From: Pseudomonadota bacterium
GTDB lineage: Bacteria > Pseudomonadota > Gammaproteobacteria > Burkholderiales > Thiobacillaceae
Assembly: GCA_021780975.1 (NCBI GenBank)
Contig: JAJXXS010000250.1
Location: 1-6,541 of the forward strand
Length of the DNA stretch: 6,541 nucleotides
Direction of reading: 5' to 3'
Below the pieces are notes generated by a model. That model worked only from the letters and a program-made list of their open reading frames with translations, was not told where the DNA came from and did no database searches. The position numbers and the translations under genes are program-made. Shown here in pieces: positions 1 to 6,130 of the stretch (the first letter of the stretch is position 1; each line of letters opens with the position of its first letter).

Positions 1-914
1 GCAGCTTCAGCATCCTCGACTACTACCGCCTCCCCCTGGGCATGACCGCCCAGGTCCTCATCTTCCTCGCCTTCTTCCTCGCCTTCGCCGTCAAGGTCCC
101 CATGTGGCCCGTCCATACCTGGCTGCCCACCGTCTCCGCGGAGGCCCCCAGAGGGGGGACCGTGATGCTTCTAGCCATCGTTGGAAATGTCGGCGCCTAT
201 GGTCTGCTTCGCTTCGCGCTTCCAATAGCGCCCAATGCCAGCCATCTTCTTGCATTACCTGTTGCGATATTGGCCTTCGTCACCATTGACTATCTCGCTC
301 TTGTCGCCCTGGCGCAAACAGATATGCGGAGACTCATCGCCTATTCGTCGATTTCGCACATGGGTTTCGTCACCCTCGGCTTCTTCATGTTCAACCCACT
401 CGGAATCGAAGGCGGTCTGGTGCAGATGATCTCGGACGGCCTGCTCTCCGCCGCCCTGATCATCAGTGTGGGCATCATGTACGACCGTCTGCACTCGCGC
501 CAGATCAGCGATTACGGCGGTGTGGCCAAAATCATGCCCGTATTCGCCGCCTTCTTCATGCTCTTCGCCATGGCCAACTCCGGCCTGCCCGCCACCAGCG
601 GCTTCGTCGGCGAGTTCATGGTCATCCTCTCCGCCATGCGTGTGGATTTCTGGTATGCCTTCGCCGCCGGCCTCACACTCATCCTCGGCGCCGCCTACAC
701 TCTGTGGATGTACAAGCGCGTCGTCTTCGGTAACGTCACCAATCCCGCCGTGGAGAAAATGCGCGACCTCGACGGCCGCGAGTTCGGCGTCCTCGCCACG
801 CTCGCCGTCCTCGTCCTCGCCCTGGGCATCTACCCCAAACCCTTCACCGACGTCATGCACGCCTCGGTGGACAACCTGCTTGCCCATGTCGACCATGGCA
901 AGCACCCCTATTGA
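1..914 (+). CDS. nuoM: NADH:quinone oxidoreductase subunit M, 3' part, variant lacking several conserved channel residues
   Basis: Antiporter-like, proton-translocating membrane subunit of complex I (inner membrane). The frame is open from base 3 at the window edge, so the ATG at 42 is internal and about 200 N-terminal residues are missing. Counting from that ATG, residues line up with E. coli NuoM at a constant offset of +216 without indels. Retained are K18 (K234, in AVKVPMW), H25 (H241), W27 (W243), H106 (H322, in SHMGF) and E191 (E407, in VGEFM). Changed are T30-V31-S32 for the usual DAH after WLP (246-248), N49 for K265, R96 for K312 and D132 for H348. The C-terminus (KPFTDVMH, NLLAHV) is typical NuoM. 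Codons 37-104 end in A/T in 31 of 68 cases, against 1 of 29 before and 2 of 35 at codons 166-200, suggesting a mosaic gene. Instead of nuoN, an opposite-strand c-di-GMP gene follows. Family sure; functional state uncertain. E. coli numbering is from memory. Confidence 0.9.
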   Translation, partial: SFSILDYYRLPLGMTAQVLIFLAFFLAFAVKVPMWPVHTWLPTVSAEAPRGGTVMLLAIVGNVGAYGLLRFALPIAPNASHLLALPVAILAFVTIDYLALVALAQTDMRRLIAYSSISHMGFVTLGFFMFNPLGIEGGLVQMISDGLLSAALIISVGIMYDRLHSRQISDYGGVAKIMPVFAAFFMLFAMANSGLPATSGFVGEFMVILSAMRVDFWYAFAAGLTLILGAAYTLWMYKRVVFGNVTNPAVEKMRDLDGREFGVLATLAVLVLALGIYPKPFTDVMHASVDNLLAHVDHGKHPY

Positions 915-986
915 CGCCTTGATCGGTCGGTTACAACAGAAACGCGCCGGTCGATACATCCCTACCGGAGTCCGGCAGACAACGCG

Positions 987-1014
987 AAAAAAACAGCTAT
1001 GCGTCTGCAGGCTG
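987..1014 (-). terminator. weak candidate intrinsic terminator of the PAS-GGDEF-EAL gene
   Basis: Reading the minus strand past the stop at 1038, CAGC (1014-1011) and GCTG (997-994) form a 4-bp stem with a 13-nt loop, followed at once by seven U (993-987). The placement about 24 bases after the stop and the U run are right for a terminator, but the stem is short. No T-run terminator for nuoM is visible on the plus strand in the 915-1037 gap. That gap otherwise holds only a small CCGGA-G-TCCGG palindrome (965-975) and no trace of a nuoN start. Confidence 0.25.
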
Positions 1015-1037
1015 AAAATAGTGAGCGGATAACGTCC

Positions 1038-2783
1038 TCATGGAGGGCCACCCACCGCCAGAGGCTCTGGGCAATGGATCGCGTAGCCCTGCACATAATC
1101 CACCCCTATCCCCTTCAGGCAATCGCGTATTTCCTGGCTTTCCACATATTCGGCGATCGTTTTCACGCCCATCTCGCGGGCAACAAAGACTATCGATTCG
1201 ATGATGCGGCGGTCCAGTGCGGAATGCGCGATCTCTCGTACCAACCCCCCATCGATTTTTATGAAATCCACCGGCAAGGCCTTGAGGTAGGAGAACGACG
1301 ACACCCCGCTGCCAAAATCATCCAGCGCGAAGCTAAAGCCAAGCTTCTTCAACTCGGCCATGAAGCCAGCCACGCGCTCAAGATCGTTAACCGCGATGCT
1401 TTCCGTGATCTCGAAACACACCGCGCTTGGCGGCACGTTGTATGCGCGTATCTGCTCCTGCAGAAAGTCGAAAAACGAGTCATCGTTGAGACTTGCACCG
1501 GAAAGGTTTACCGCCGTGAATTCAGCAACATCCGCCTGCCGCGCCAGCGCCTTCCACTGTGTATCCTTGGCAGCGAAGACATGGCGGATAACCCAGCGAT
1601 CTATGGCCGTCATCAGGTTGTACTTGATGGCCGCCGGCATGAATTTGGCGGGGGCCACCACCTGCCCCGCCGCGTCCACCATGCGCAGCAGTATTTCATG
1701 GTGCATCTCGTTCCGGCTCTGCTCGCCCAGAGGCACGATGTTCTGGAAATACAGCGCGAAGCGATTCTGCTCGAGCGACCGGCTAATGCGCGAGGCCCAA
1801 TCCATCTCCGCGCGTATCTTTGTGAACTTTCCGCTATCGGTATACAGAACCACCTGATTGCGGCCTTTTTCCTTGGCCGCATAGCATGCGGCGTCCGCCT
1901 GCATCAAGGCCGTCAGGCTGTCCTTGGCGGCGTCGTCTATCGGCGCCACCCCGATGCAGGCCGCGAGGTCAAACTCGCGGCCTTGCCATGTGAAATTGAA
2001 ACCTGCAAATGCCTGTTGAATCAGCGCCGCGATTTGCATGGCTTCCGCAGAGCCACAGTCGCCCAGCAGCACAGCGAATTCGTCCCCTCCAAGACGGCAT
2101 ACCGCGCCTTTTCCGCCGACGGTCTGCTTGAGCAGGATCGCGACTTGTCGCAGCAATTCATCGCCAGCGGAATGCCCACAAGTGTCATTGACCAGTTTAA
2201 ATTGATCCAGATCCAGACACAGCAAAGCGTGGCTGCATTTGTCCCGGACGCCCGATTGCACCAGTTGCTCAAGCTGGTTCATAAAGCCACGGCGATTTGT
2301 CAGACCCGTGAGATCATCGCGCAGGTTCTGCTGCTCCATGCGCAATTGCGCCATCTTCTGCTCGGTGACATCGCGTACCACGGCGATGACCATGTCCCCG
2401 TTTTCCACGCCAACCCGGTTCATGCTGATTTCGACCCAGCGCGGGTGTCCCTTGGGGGGGTGGATAGGGCACTCGAAACGCACCATCTTCCCGCCGATGG
2501 CCTCCTGGAAGCGAATGCCAAAGGTCTGCTGCGAGGACTCGGGACCCAAAAAATCGGCAACGGGGACACGTCGGTTGTGCGCCGTCAATGCCTCCTCGCT
2601 CTCACCGAGCCACTCGGCCATGGTCCGGTTGGCGACAAGAAATTTTTGCTCATCGCAGAGGACACAGATGCCATCATTGGCACTGTCCAGATAAGCACGC
2701 ATCAGACCGAGATAAAATTCGGCATCCTGAGGCTGCCCGGAGCGAGCGCCGTGATCCTTCTGGTCGGAAACCGAATCAATCAT
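1038..2783 (-). CDS. PAS-GGDEF-EAL protein, probable bifunctional cyclic-di-GMP cyclase/phosphodiesterase
   Basis: Soluble 581-residue protein with no membrane segment or signal peptide. A PAS sensor domain (about 25-145) ends in the common DVTEQK linker. The GGDEF domain (about 150-315) has DDLTGLTNRR, DLDQFKLVND and an intact GGDEF at 232-236. The EAL domain (about 330-575) has the catalytic motif as EIL (E363), N426, E461, D488-D489 in LDDFGSG, K509 in IKID, E545 in AEYVE and Q565 in VQGYA. All the usual metal and catalytic positions are therefore present, and both activities are plausible. The inhibitory RxxD I-site is absent: GGKG (223-226) stands at its usual place, five residues before GGDEF. 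The ATG at 2783 is the only credible start, because no ATG, GTG or TTG lies between it and the in-frame stop at 2847-2849. It has no clear Shine-Dalgarno. The gene diverges from mutS and converges on nuoM. The ligand of the PAS domain cannot be told from sequence. Confidence 0.93.
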   Translation of the reverse strand: MIDSVSDQKDHGARSGQPQDAEFYLGLMRAYLDSANDGICVLCDEQKFLVANRTMAEWLGESEEALTAHNRRVPVADFLGPESSQQTFGIRFQEAIGGKMVRFECPIHPPKGHPRWVEISMNRVGVENGDMVIAVVRDVTEQKMAQLRMEQQNLRDDLTGLTNRRGFMNQLEQLVQSGVRDKCSHALLCLDLDQFKLVNDTCGHSAGDELLRQVAILLKQTVGGKGAVCRLGGDEFAVLLGDCGSAEAMQIAALIQQAFAGFNFTWQGREFDLAACIGVAPIDDAAKDSLTALMQADAACYAAKEKGRNQVVLYTDSGKFTKIRAEMDWASRISRSLEQNRFALYFQNIVPLGEQSRNEMHHEILLRMVDAAGQVVAPAKFMPAAIKYNLMTAIDRWVIRHVFAAKDTQWKALARQADVAEFTAVNLSGASLNDDSFFDFLQEQIRAYNVPPSAVCFEITESIAVNDLERVAGFMAELKKLGFSFALDDFGSGVSSFSYLKALPVDFIKIDGGLVREIAHSALDRRIIESIVFVAREMGVKTIAEYVESQEIRDCLKGIGVDYVQGYAIHCPEPLAVGGPP

Positions 2784-2978
2784 TTTCGGGCAGATTTGTG
2801 GGCACCTTACTAAATCGGCACACCAGCAACAGGACTTTAAAATACCCTATTGATTAATCCAATATTTAATCAAATTTTAATAATCATAATCCGTAGACCC
2901 TACTCCGGTCTCCAGAGCGCTGCTCGGGAAACCATTGAGCGGACGCCACTGCGCGATAGCAACGATCTGCTGATATAG
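2784..2978. promoter_or_regulatory. divergent intergenic region between the c-di-GMP gene and mutS
   Basis: This 195-bp gap must hold the promoters of both outward-reading genes. Bases about 2833-2890 are strikingly AT-rich against GC-rich surroundings. Two plus-strand hexamers one base off the -10 consensus (AATAAT 2879-2884, CATAAT 2885-2890) are present, but neither has a good -35 at proper spacing, so I do not place a start site. A small inverted repeat AGACC/GGTCT (2895-2899/2907-2911) would lie in the mutS leader. Neither flanking gene has a recognisable Shine-Dalgarno. No gene is seen here. Confidence 0.5.
2850..2873. repeat. perfect 8-bp inverted repeat, possible operator
   Basis: TTGATTAA (2850-2857) and its exact reverse complement TTAATCAA (2866-2873) are separated by the 8-bp spacer TCCAATAT. 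The 24-bp symmetric element sits in the AT-rich core of the divergent gap, about 66 bp from the c-di-GMP start and 105 bp from the mutS start. This is the geometry of a dimer-binding operator. No T-run follows, so it is not a terminator. The arms contain the FNR half-sites TTGAT/ATCAA, but they are 14 bp apart and not 4, so it is not a standard FNR box. The binding protein is unknown. Confidence 0.4.
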
Positions 2979-5552
2979 ATGAATACACCCAAGGACATTG
3001 CTGCAAGCCCGCAGGCCGAAAAACACACCCCCATGATGGCCCAGTATCTGCAGATCAAGGGTCAATATCCTGATCGTTTGCTGTTTTACCGCATGGGAGA
3101 TTTCTACGAGCTGTTCTACGACGATGCGGAAAAAGCCGCACGCTTGCTAGGCATCACTCTTACCACGCGTGGCCAGTCGGCAGGCCGCCCCATCCCCATG
3201 GCGGGGGTTCCCTACCATGCCGCCGAACAATACCTGGCGAAACTGCTGCGTTCCGGGGAATCCGTCGTCATCGCCGAGCAGGTAGGCGACCCCGCAAGCA
3301 CCAAGGGCCCCGTGGAGCGTCAGGTGACCCGTGTCCTTACCCCGGGCACCCTCACCGACGCCAGCCTCCTGGATGAGCGGCACACTGTCTGGATCATGGC
3401 CGTCGCCCCCGCGGAGCGCGCGGGTCTGTGCGGTGCAGCGTGGCTCGAGTTGGCATCCGGCGATTTCCGTGCGACAGAGACGACCCTGCGCGATCTCACC
3501 GCCCTGCTGGCGCGCATCAATCCCAGCGAAGTTCTCCTCGCCGAGGGTTTCGACGTCCAGTGCGCCGCCCCCCGACGCTTTCTCCCGGCCTGGCAATTCG
3601 ATTTCTCACGCGCCTCGCGGAGCCTCGCGGAGCAGTTCGGATCCCGCGATCTTGCGGCCTTTGATATCGCAGACATGCCATCCGGGGTGGCTGCCGCCGG
3701 CGCCCTTCTCGAGTACGTCCGTGGCACGCAGGGAGGCAGTCTGCCGCACCTGGGCCAACTCCGCGCAGAACGCGAAGCGACCTATGTGAACATGGATGCG
3801 GCTACGCGCCGCAACCTGGAAATCAGCGAAGCCCTCAGCGGTGCGGCTGGTCCGACCCTGCTGTCGGTGTTGGACAACAGCGCCACCGCCATGGGCGCGC
3901 GCCTGTTGCGTCATTGGCTGCACCATCCTCTGCGCGACCACGGCGCCCTCAGCCTGCGCACCGGCGCCATCAGGCGGCTGGCCGAGGAAGGGCTGGACGC
4001 GCCTTTGGCACGCGCCCTCCAAGGGCTGGCGGACGTAGAGCGCATCTGCGCGCGCATCGCCCTGAACAACGCCCGCCCGCGCGACCTCTCCGGGCTGCGC
4101 GACAGCCTCAAGCGCCTACCGCATGTCGTTGCGCTGCTGCCGGAAGACGAGCCGCATTTGGCCAAATTGCGCGCGGCGCTTGCTTACCCGCCGCAGATGC
4201 TGGATTTGCTGACACGCGCCCTGCTGCCAGAGCCCGCCACCCTGCTGCGCGAAGGTGGGGTAATTGCCGATGGCTACGACGCTGAGCTGGACGAGCTGCG
4301 TACGCTGACCCGTGATGCTGGCAGCTTCCTGTTGCAGCTCGAAGCGCGCGAGCGCGCGCGCACAGGCATTCCCAGCCTCAAGGTGGAATACAACAAGGTC
4401 CACGGCTTCTATATCGAGGTCACCCACGTCCATGCCGACAAGATTCCCACCGATTACCGGCGCCGACAGACCCTGAAAAGCGCGGAACGTTACATCACAC
4501 CGGAGCTGAAGGCCTTCGAGGACAAGGCATTGTCGGCCCAGGACAGGGCACTGGCGCGCGAGAGATTCCTGTTCGACGGCCTGCTGCAGGAAGTGGCACC
4601 GCACGTGCCCGGCCTGCTCGCCTGCGCGGCCGCCCTGGCGGAACTCGACGTGCTATCCGGCCAGGCGCAGCGCCTCGCCAGCCTCCCCCTGTGCCTGCCG
4701 GAATTCAGCGCAGAGAGCGGCCTGCATATCCAGCGCGGGCGTCATCCGGTGGTTGCCGATCGCGTGGACAACTTCATCGCCAACGACCTCACGCTCCATG
4801 CCGGCCGCTCCATGCTGCTCATCACCGGCCCCAACATGGGCGGCAAATCGACCTACATGCGCCAGGCCGCCCTGCTCGCCCTCATGGCCAGTTGCGGCCT
4901 GCCGCTGCCCGCGCAAGTCGTCAAGCTGGGTCCGCTGGACCAGATATTCACGCGCATCGGCGCCTCCGACGATCTGGCGGGCGGACGCTCGACCTTCATG
5001 GTGGAGATGACGGAGGCGGCGCGCATCCTGCACCACGCCACACCACAAAGCCTTGTGCTGCTGGACGAGATCGGACGCGGAACCTCGACTTTTGACGGCC
5101 TGGCGCTGGCCTGGGCGATCGCACGCCACCTGCTGACCAAGAACCGCTGCCTGACGCTCTTCGCCACCCACTATTTCGAACTAACCCAACTGGCGCTGGA
5201 GTTTCCCCAGCTCAGCAACGTCCACCTGGATGCGGTGGAGCATGGCGAGGACCTGGTATTTCTCCACGCCGTCGAGGATGGCCCCGCGTCACAGAGCTAC
5301 GGCATCCAGGTGGCGCGTCTGGCCGGATTGCCGGCAGGGGTGGTACAGGCGGCGCGCCGCCGCCTGCGCGACCTGGAAGAGAGCCATTACCACGCCGGGC
5401 CGCAGGGGGATCTATTTGCTGCTGCCCCCCAGGCGCCCGTCATCCATCCTCTCATCGAGCAACTCGCCACACTCAATCCCGATGCGCTGAGCCCGCGTGC
5501 GGCGCTTGATCTGCTCTATGAACTGAAAAAAAACGCACTGGAAACGCCGTGA
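2979..5552 (+). CDS. mutS: DNA mismatch repair ATPase MutS
   Basis: Complete 857-residue MutS (family about 850-880), which binds mismatches and small loops and, with ATP, recruits MutL. The mismatch-binding motif Phe-x-Glu is F42-Y43-E44 within GDFYELF. Connector, lever and clamp regions follow (about 130-580), with the conserved KVEYNKVHGFYIEV segment. The ABC-type ATPase has Walker A GPNMGGKST at 617-625, Walker B LLDE with D696-E697, signature GRGTSTFDG just after, and H731 in FATHYFE. Near the C-terminus QGDLF (809-813) fits the QxxLF sliding-clamp-binding pattern, and the last 35 residues resemble the tetramerisation region. The ATG at 2979 directly follows an in-frame TAG (2976-2978), so it is the earliest possible start. 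It lacks an obvious ribosome binding site. The stop overlaps the next gene as GTGA. A 10-bp tandem repeat (3612-3631) and an A8 run (5526-5533) are possible slippage sites. Confidence 0.98.
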   Translation: MNTPKDIAASPQAEKHTPMMAQYLQIKGQYPDRLLFYRMGDFYELFYDDAEKAARLLGITLTTRGQSAGRPIPMAGVPYHAAEQYLAKLLRSGESVVIAEQVGDPASTKGPVERQVTRVLTPGTLTDASLLDERHTVWIMAVAPAERAGLCGAAWLELASGDFRATETTLRDLTALLARINPSEVLLAEGFDVQCAAPRRFLPAWQFDFSRASRSLAEQFGSRDLAAFDIADMPSGVAAAGALLEYVRGTQGGSLPHLGQLRAEREATYVNMDAATRRNLEISEALSGAAGPTLLSVLDNSATAMGARLLRHWLHHPLRDHGALSLRTGAIRRLAEEGLDAPLARALQGLADVERICARIALNNARPRDLSGLRDSLKRLPHVVALLPEDEPHLAKLRAALAYPPQMLDLLTRALLPEPATLLREGGVIADGYDAELDELRTLTRDAGSFLLQLEARERARTGIPSLKVEYNKVHGFYIEVTHVHADKIPTDYRRRQTLKSAERYITPELKAFEDKALSAQDRALARERFLFDGLLQEVAPHVPGLLACAAALAELDVLSGQAQRLASLPLCLPEFSAESGLHIQRGRHPVVADRVDNFIANDLTLHAGRSMLLITGPNMGGKSTYMRQAALLALMASCGLPLPAQVVKLGPLDQIFTRIGASDDLAGGRSTFMVEMTEAARILHHATPQSLVLLDEIGRGTSTFDGLALAWAIARHLLTKNRCLTLFATHYFELTQLALEFPQLSNVHLDAVEHGEDLVFLHAVEDGPASQSYGIQVARLAGLPAGVVQAARRRLRDLEESHYHAGPQGDLFAAAPQAPVIHPLIEQLATLNPDALSPRAALDLLYELKKNALETP
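3612..3631 (+). repeat. 10-bp tandem duplication inside mutS
   Basis: GCCTCGCGGA occurs twice head to tail (3612-3621 and 3622-3631), followed by GC as the start of a third unit. It encodes residues near 212-218 (ASRSLAE). The unit is not a multiple of three, so loss or gain of one copy would shift the mutS frame. At only two copies it may be chance in GC-rich sequence. Confidence 0.6.
5525..5551 (+). other. candidate -1 slippery site at the end of mutS, open into the next gene
   Basis: mutS codons 850-852 read AAA AAA AAC, giving a run of eight A (5526-5533) and the heptamer A AAA AAC (5528-5534) in the phase needed for -1 tandem slippage. In the -1 frame the codons after the slip (CGC ACT GGA AAC GCC GTG) contain no stop and enter the downstream gene in its own frame. 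A -1 event would thus fuse MutS to that protein. I see no clear stimulatory hairpin or internal Shine-Dalgarno, so use of the site is speculative. Confidence 0.25.
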
Positions 5553-5818
5553 AAACCTTGCATCTAGACGCCGACGAGCTGGGGATGGATTTCACCGCAT
5601 CGCTGGAACTGGCGCGGGTCATTGCGCGGCAGCGCCTGGGCGAGGAAGCGATGCTGCTTTCTTGGTATGACCGCGAACGCGACTACGAATCACCGGCCGG
5701 GGTCAGCGAATGCCACGAAAACTGCCCCACCAAGGGATATTGGGATTATGCCGCGAACCGCGGCGCACGACTCGCGATAAATTTCGCGCACGGCAAGTAC
5801 GTGTTCTGCTTTCTTTGA
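5549..5818 (+). CDS. small AF1514/DUF5619-like protein of unknown function
   Basis: An 89-residue acidic, soluble protein without signal peptide or membrane segment. Its pattern is an N-terminal LGMDF-TASLELA segment, then AMLLSWYDRERDYESP (35-50), then SECHENCPTKGYWDY with C55, H56 and C59, and a C-terminal GARLAINFAHGKYVF strand pair. This recalls the family annotated AF1514/DUF5619, for which no function is known to me; the assignment is from memory of the family pattern. The start is GTG at 5549, overlapping the mutS stop (GTGA, 5549-5552). This implies translational coupling and makes it the second gene of a mutS transcript. The Cys/His cluster could bind a metal, but that is a guess. 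The stop is six bases from the stop of the convergent DUF2818 gene. Confidence 0.8.
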   Translation: MKTLHLDADELGMDFTASLELARVIARQRLGEEAMLLSWYDRERDYESPAGVSECHENCPTKGYWDYAANRGARLAINFAHGKYVFCFL

Positions 5819-5834
5819 GTACCGTCAGCCGTGC
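5788..5834. other. inverted repeat straddling two convergent stop codons
   Basis: GCACGGC (5788-5794) pairs perfectly with GCCGTGC (5828-5834), and inside it GTAC (5797-5800) can pair with GTAC (5819-5822). The two-part stem encloses the stop of the small gene (5816-5818), while the stop of the DUF2818 gene (5825-5827) lies between its right-hand arms. Neither strand has a T-run after it, so it is not a classic intrinsic terminator. It could still act as a shared 3'-end structure, since the six-base gap leaves no room for anything else. Confidence 0.3.
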
Positions 5835-6130
5835 CCATGCCACAGGTATTTGTAAATGAAGCCGGGGAAGGCAAATACCAGGAAAAGCGAAGCGGTGACG
5901 GCATAAAACTCCCAATGCTGGCGGGCCACCTCCCCCAGATTTCTTTCCAGCAGATAGGCGACACCGCCAACCAGAAAATACAACACCACCAGTTCTAGCA
6001 AGCGCCAGATAAAAGCCTTGCTGCCGCCCCGGGGAGCGAGGACAAAAAATATTCTGTCGATGAAGAAAGGCAGATTGGCCGCCAGAAAGGCGACAAGCAG
6101 AAGTATCCAAGGGCTGGCGGCAGGAGTCAC
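5825..6130 (-). CDS. DUF2818 small membrane protein of the complex I operon
   Basis: A 101-residue hydrophobic protein with three predicted membrane segments (about 8-24, 44-61, 75-95). Its pattern matches DUF2818: AANLPFF followed by a basic turn, RLLELVVLYFLVG, then HWEFYAVT and FPGFIYKYL. The family is, to my knowledge, mainly betaproteobacterial and encoded right after nuoN; its role, possibly in complex I assembly or stability, is unproven. I chose GTG at 6130-6128 as start. It overlaps the nuoN stop as GTGA, has a GAGAG about 7 bases upstream, and gives the usual family length of about 100. The frame extends further up to a TTG at 6157, but that start would overlap nuoN by 31 bases and add nine residues not seen in the family. 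Confidence 0.88.
   Translation of the reverse strand: MTPAASPWILLLVAFLAANLPFFIDRIFFVLAPRGGSKAFIWRLLELVVLYFLVGGVAYLLERNLGEVARQHWEFYAVTASLFLVFAFPGFIYKYLWHGHG

Noticed and set aside
42..44. ATG at 42 as the real start of nuoM
   Set aside because: The frame is open to the window edge and the preceding 13 codons read like NuoM (ILDYYRLPLG), so this is an internal methionine.
129..470. A compensated frameshift as the cause of the odd NuoM residues
   Set aside because: Spacing of all retained landmark residues (K234, H322, E407) is exact, and conserved residues such as E-A-P and G-A-Y-G are kept in frame between the substitutions, so these are point or block replacements.
255..959. 234-residue minus-strand open frame opposite nuoM
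   Set aside because: It is a His/Glu/Gly-rich composition typical of antisense GC-rich frames, with no recognisable domain, opposite a clear NuoM.
1021..1033. GTGAGCGGATAAC, identical to the core of the E. coli lac operator
   Set aside because: Only one half of the operator is present, it lies between two gene 3' ends with no promoter or lac-type gene nearby, and a 13-base match is plausible by chance.
999..2813. 604-residue plus-strand open frame covering the whole c-di-GMP gene
   Set aside because: It is the codon-aligned antisense shadow of a gene with clear PAS, GGDEF and EAL motifs; it stays open only because TTA, CTA and TCA codons are rare in GC-rich coding sequence.
2850..2873. FNR/ANR box in the divergent gap
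   Set aside because: Half-sites TTGAT and ATCAA are present, but 14 bases apart, where FNR/ANR needs four.
4339..4362. Alternating GC run in mutS as a Z-DNA or regulatory element
   Set aside because: It codes for conserved-looking Glu/Arg/Ala residues of the MutS lever region and is ordinary for GC-rich codon use.
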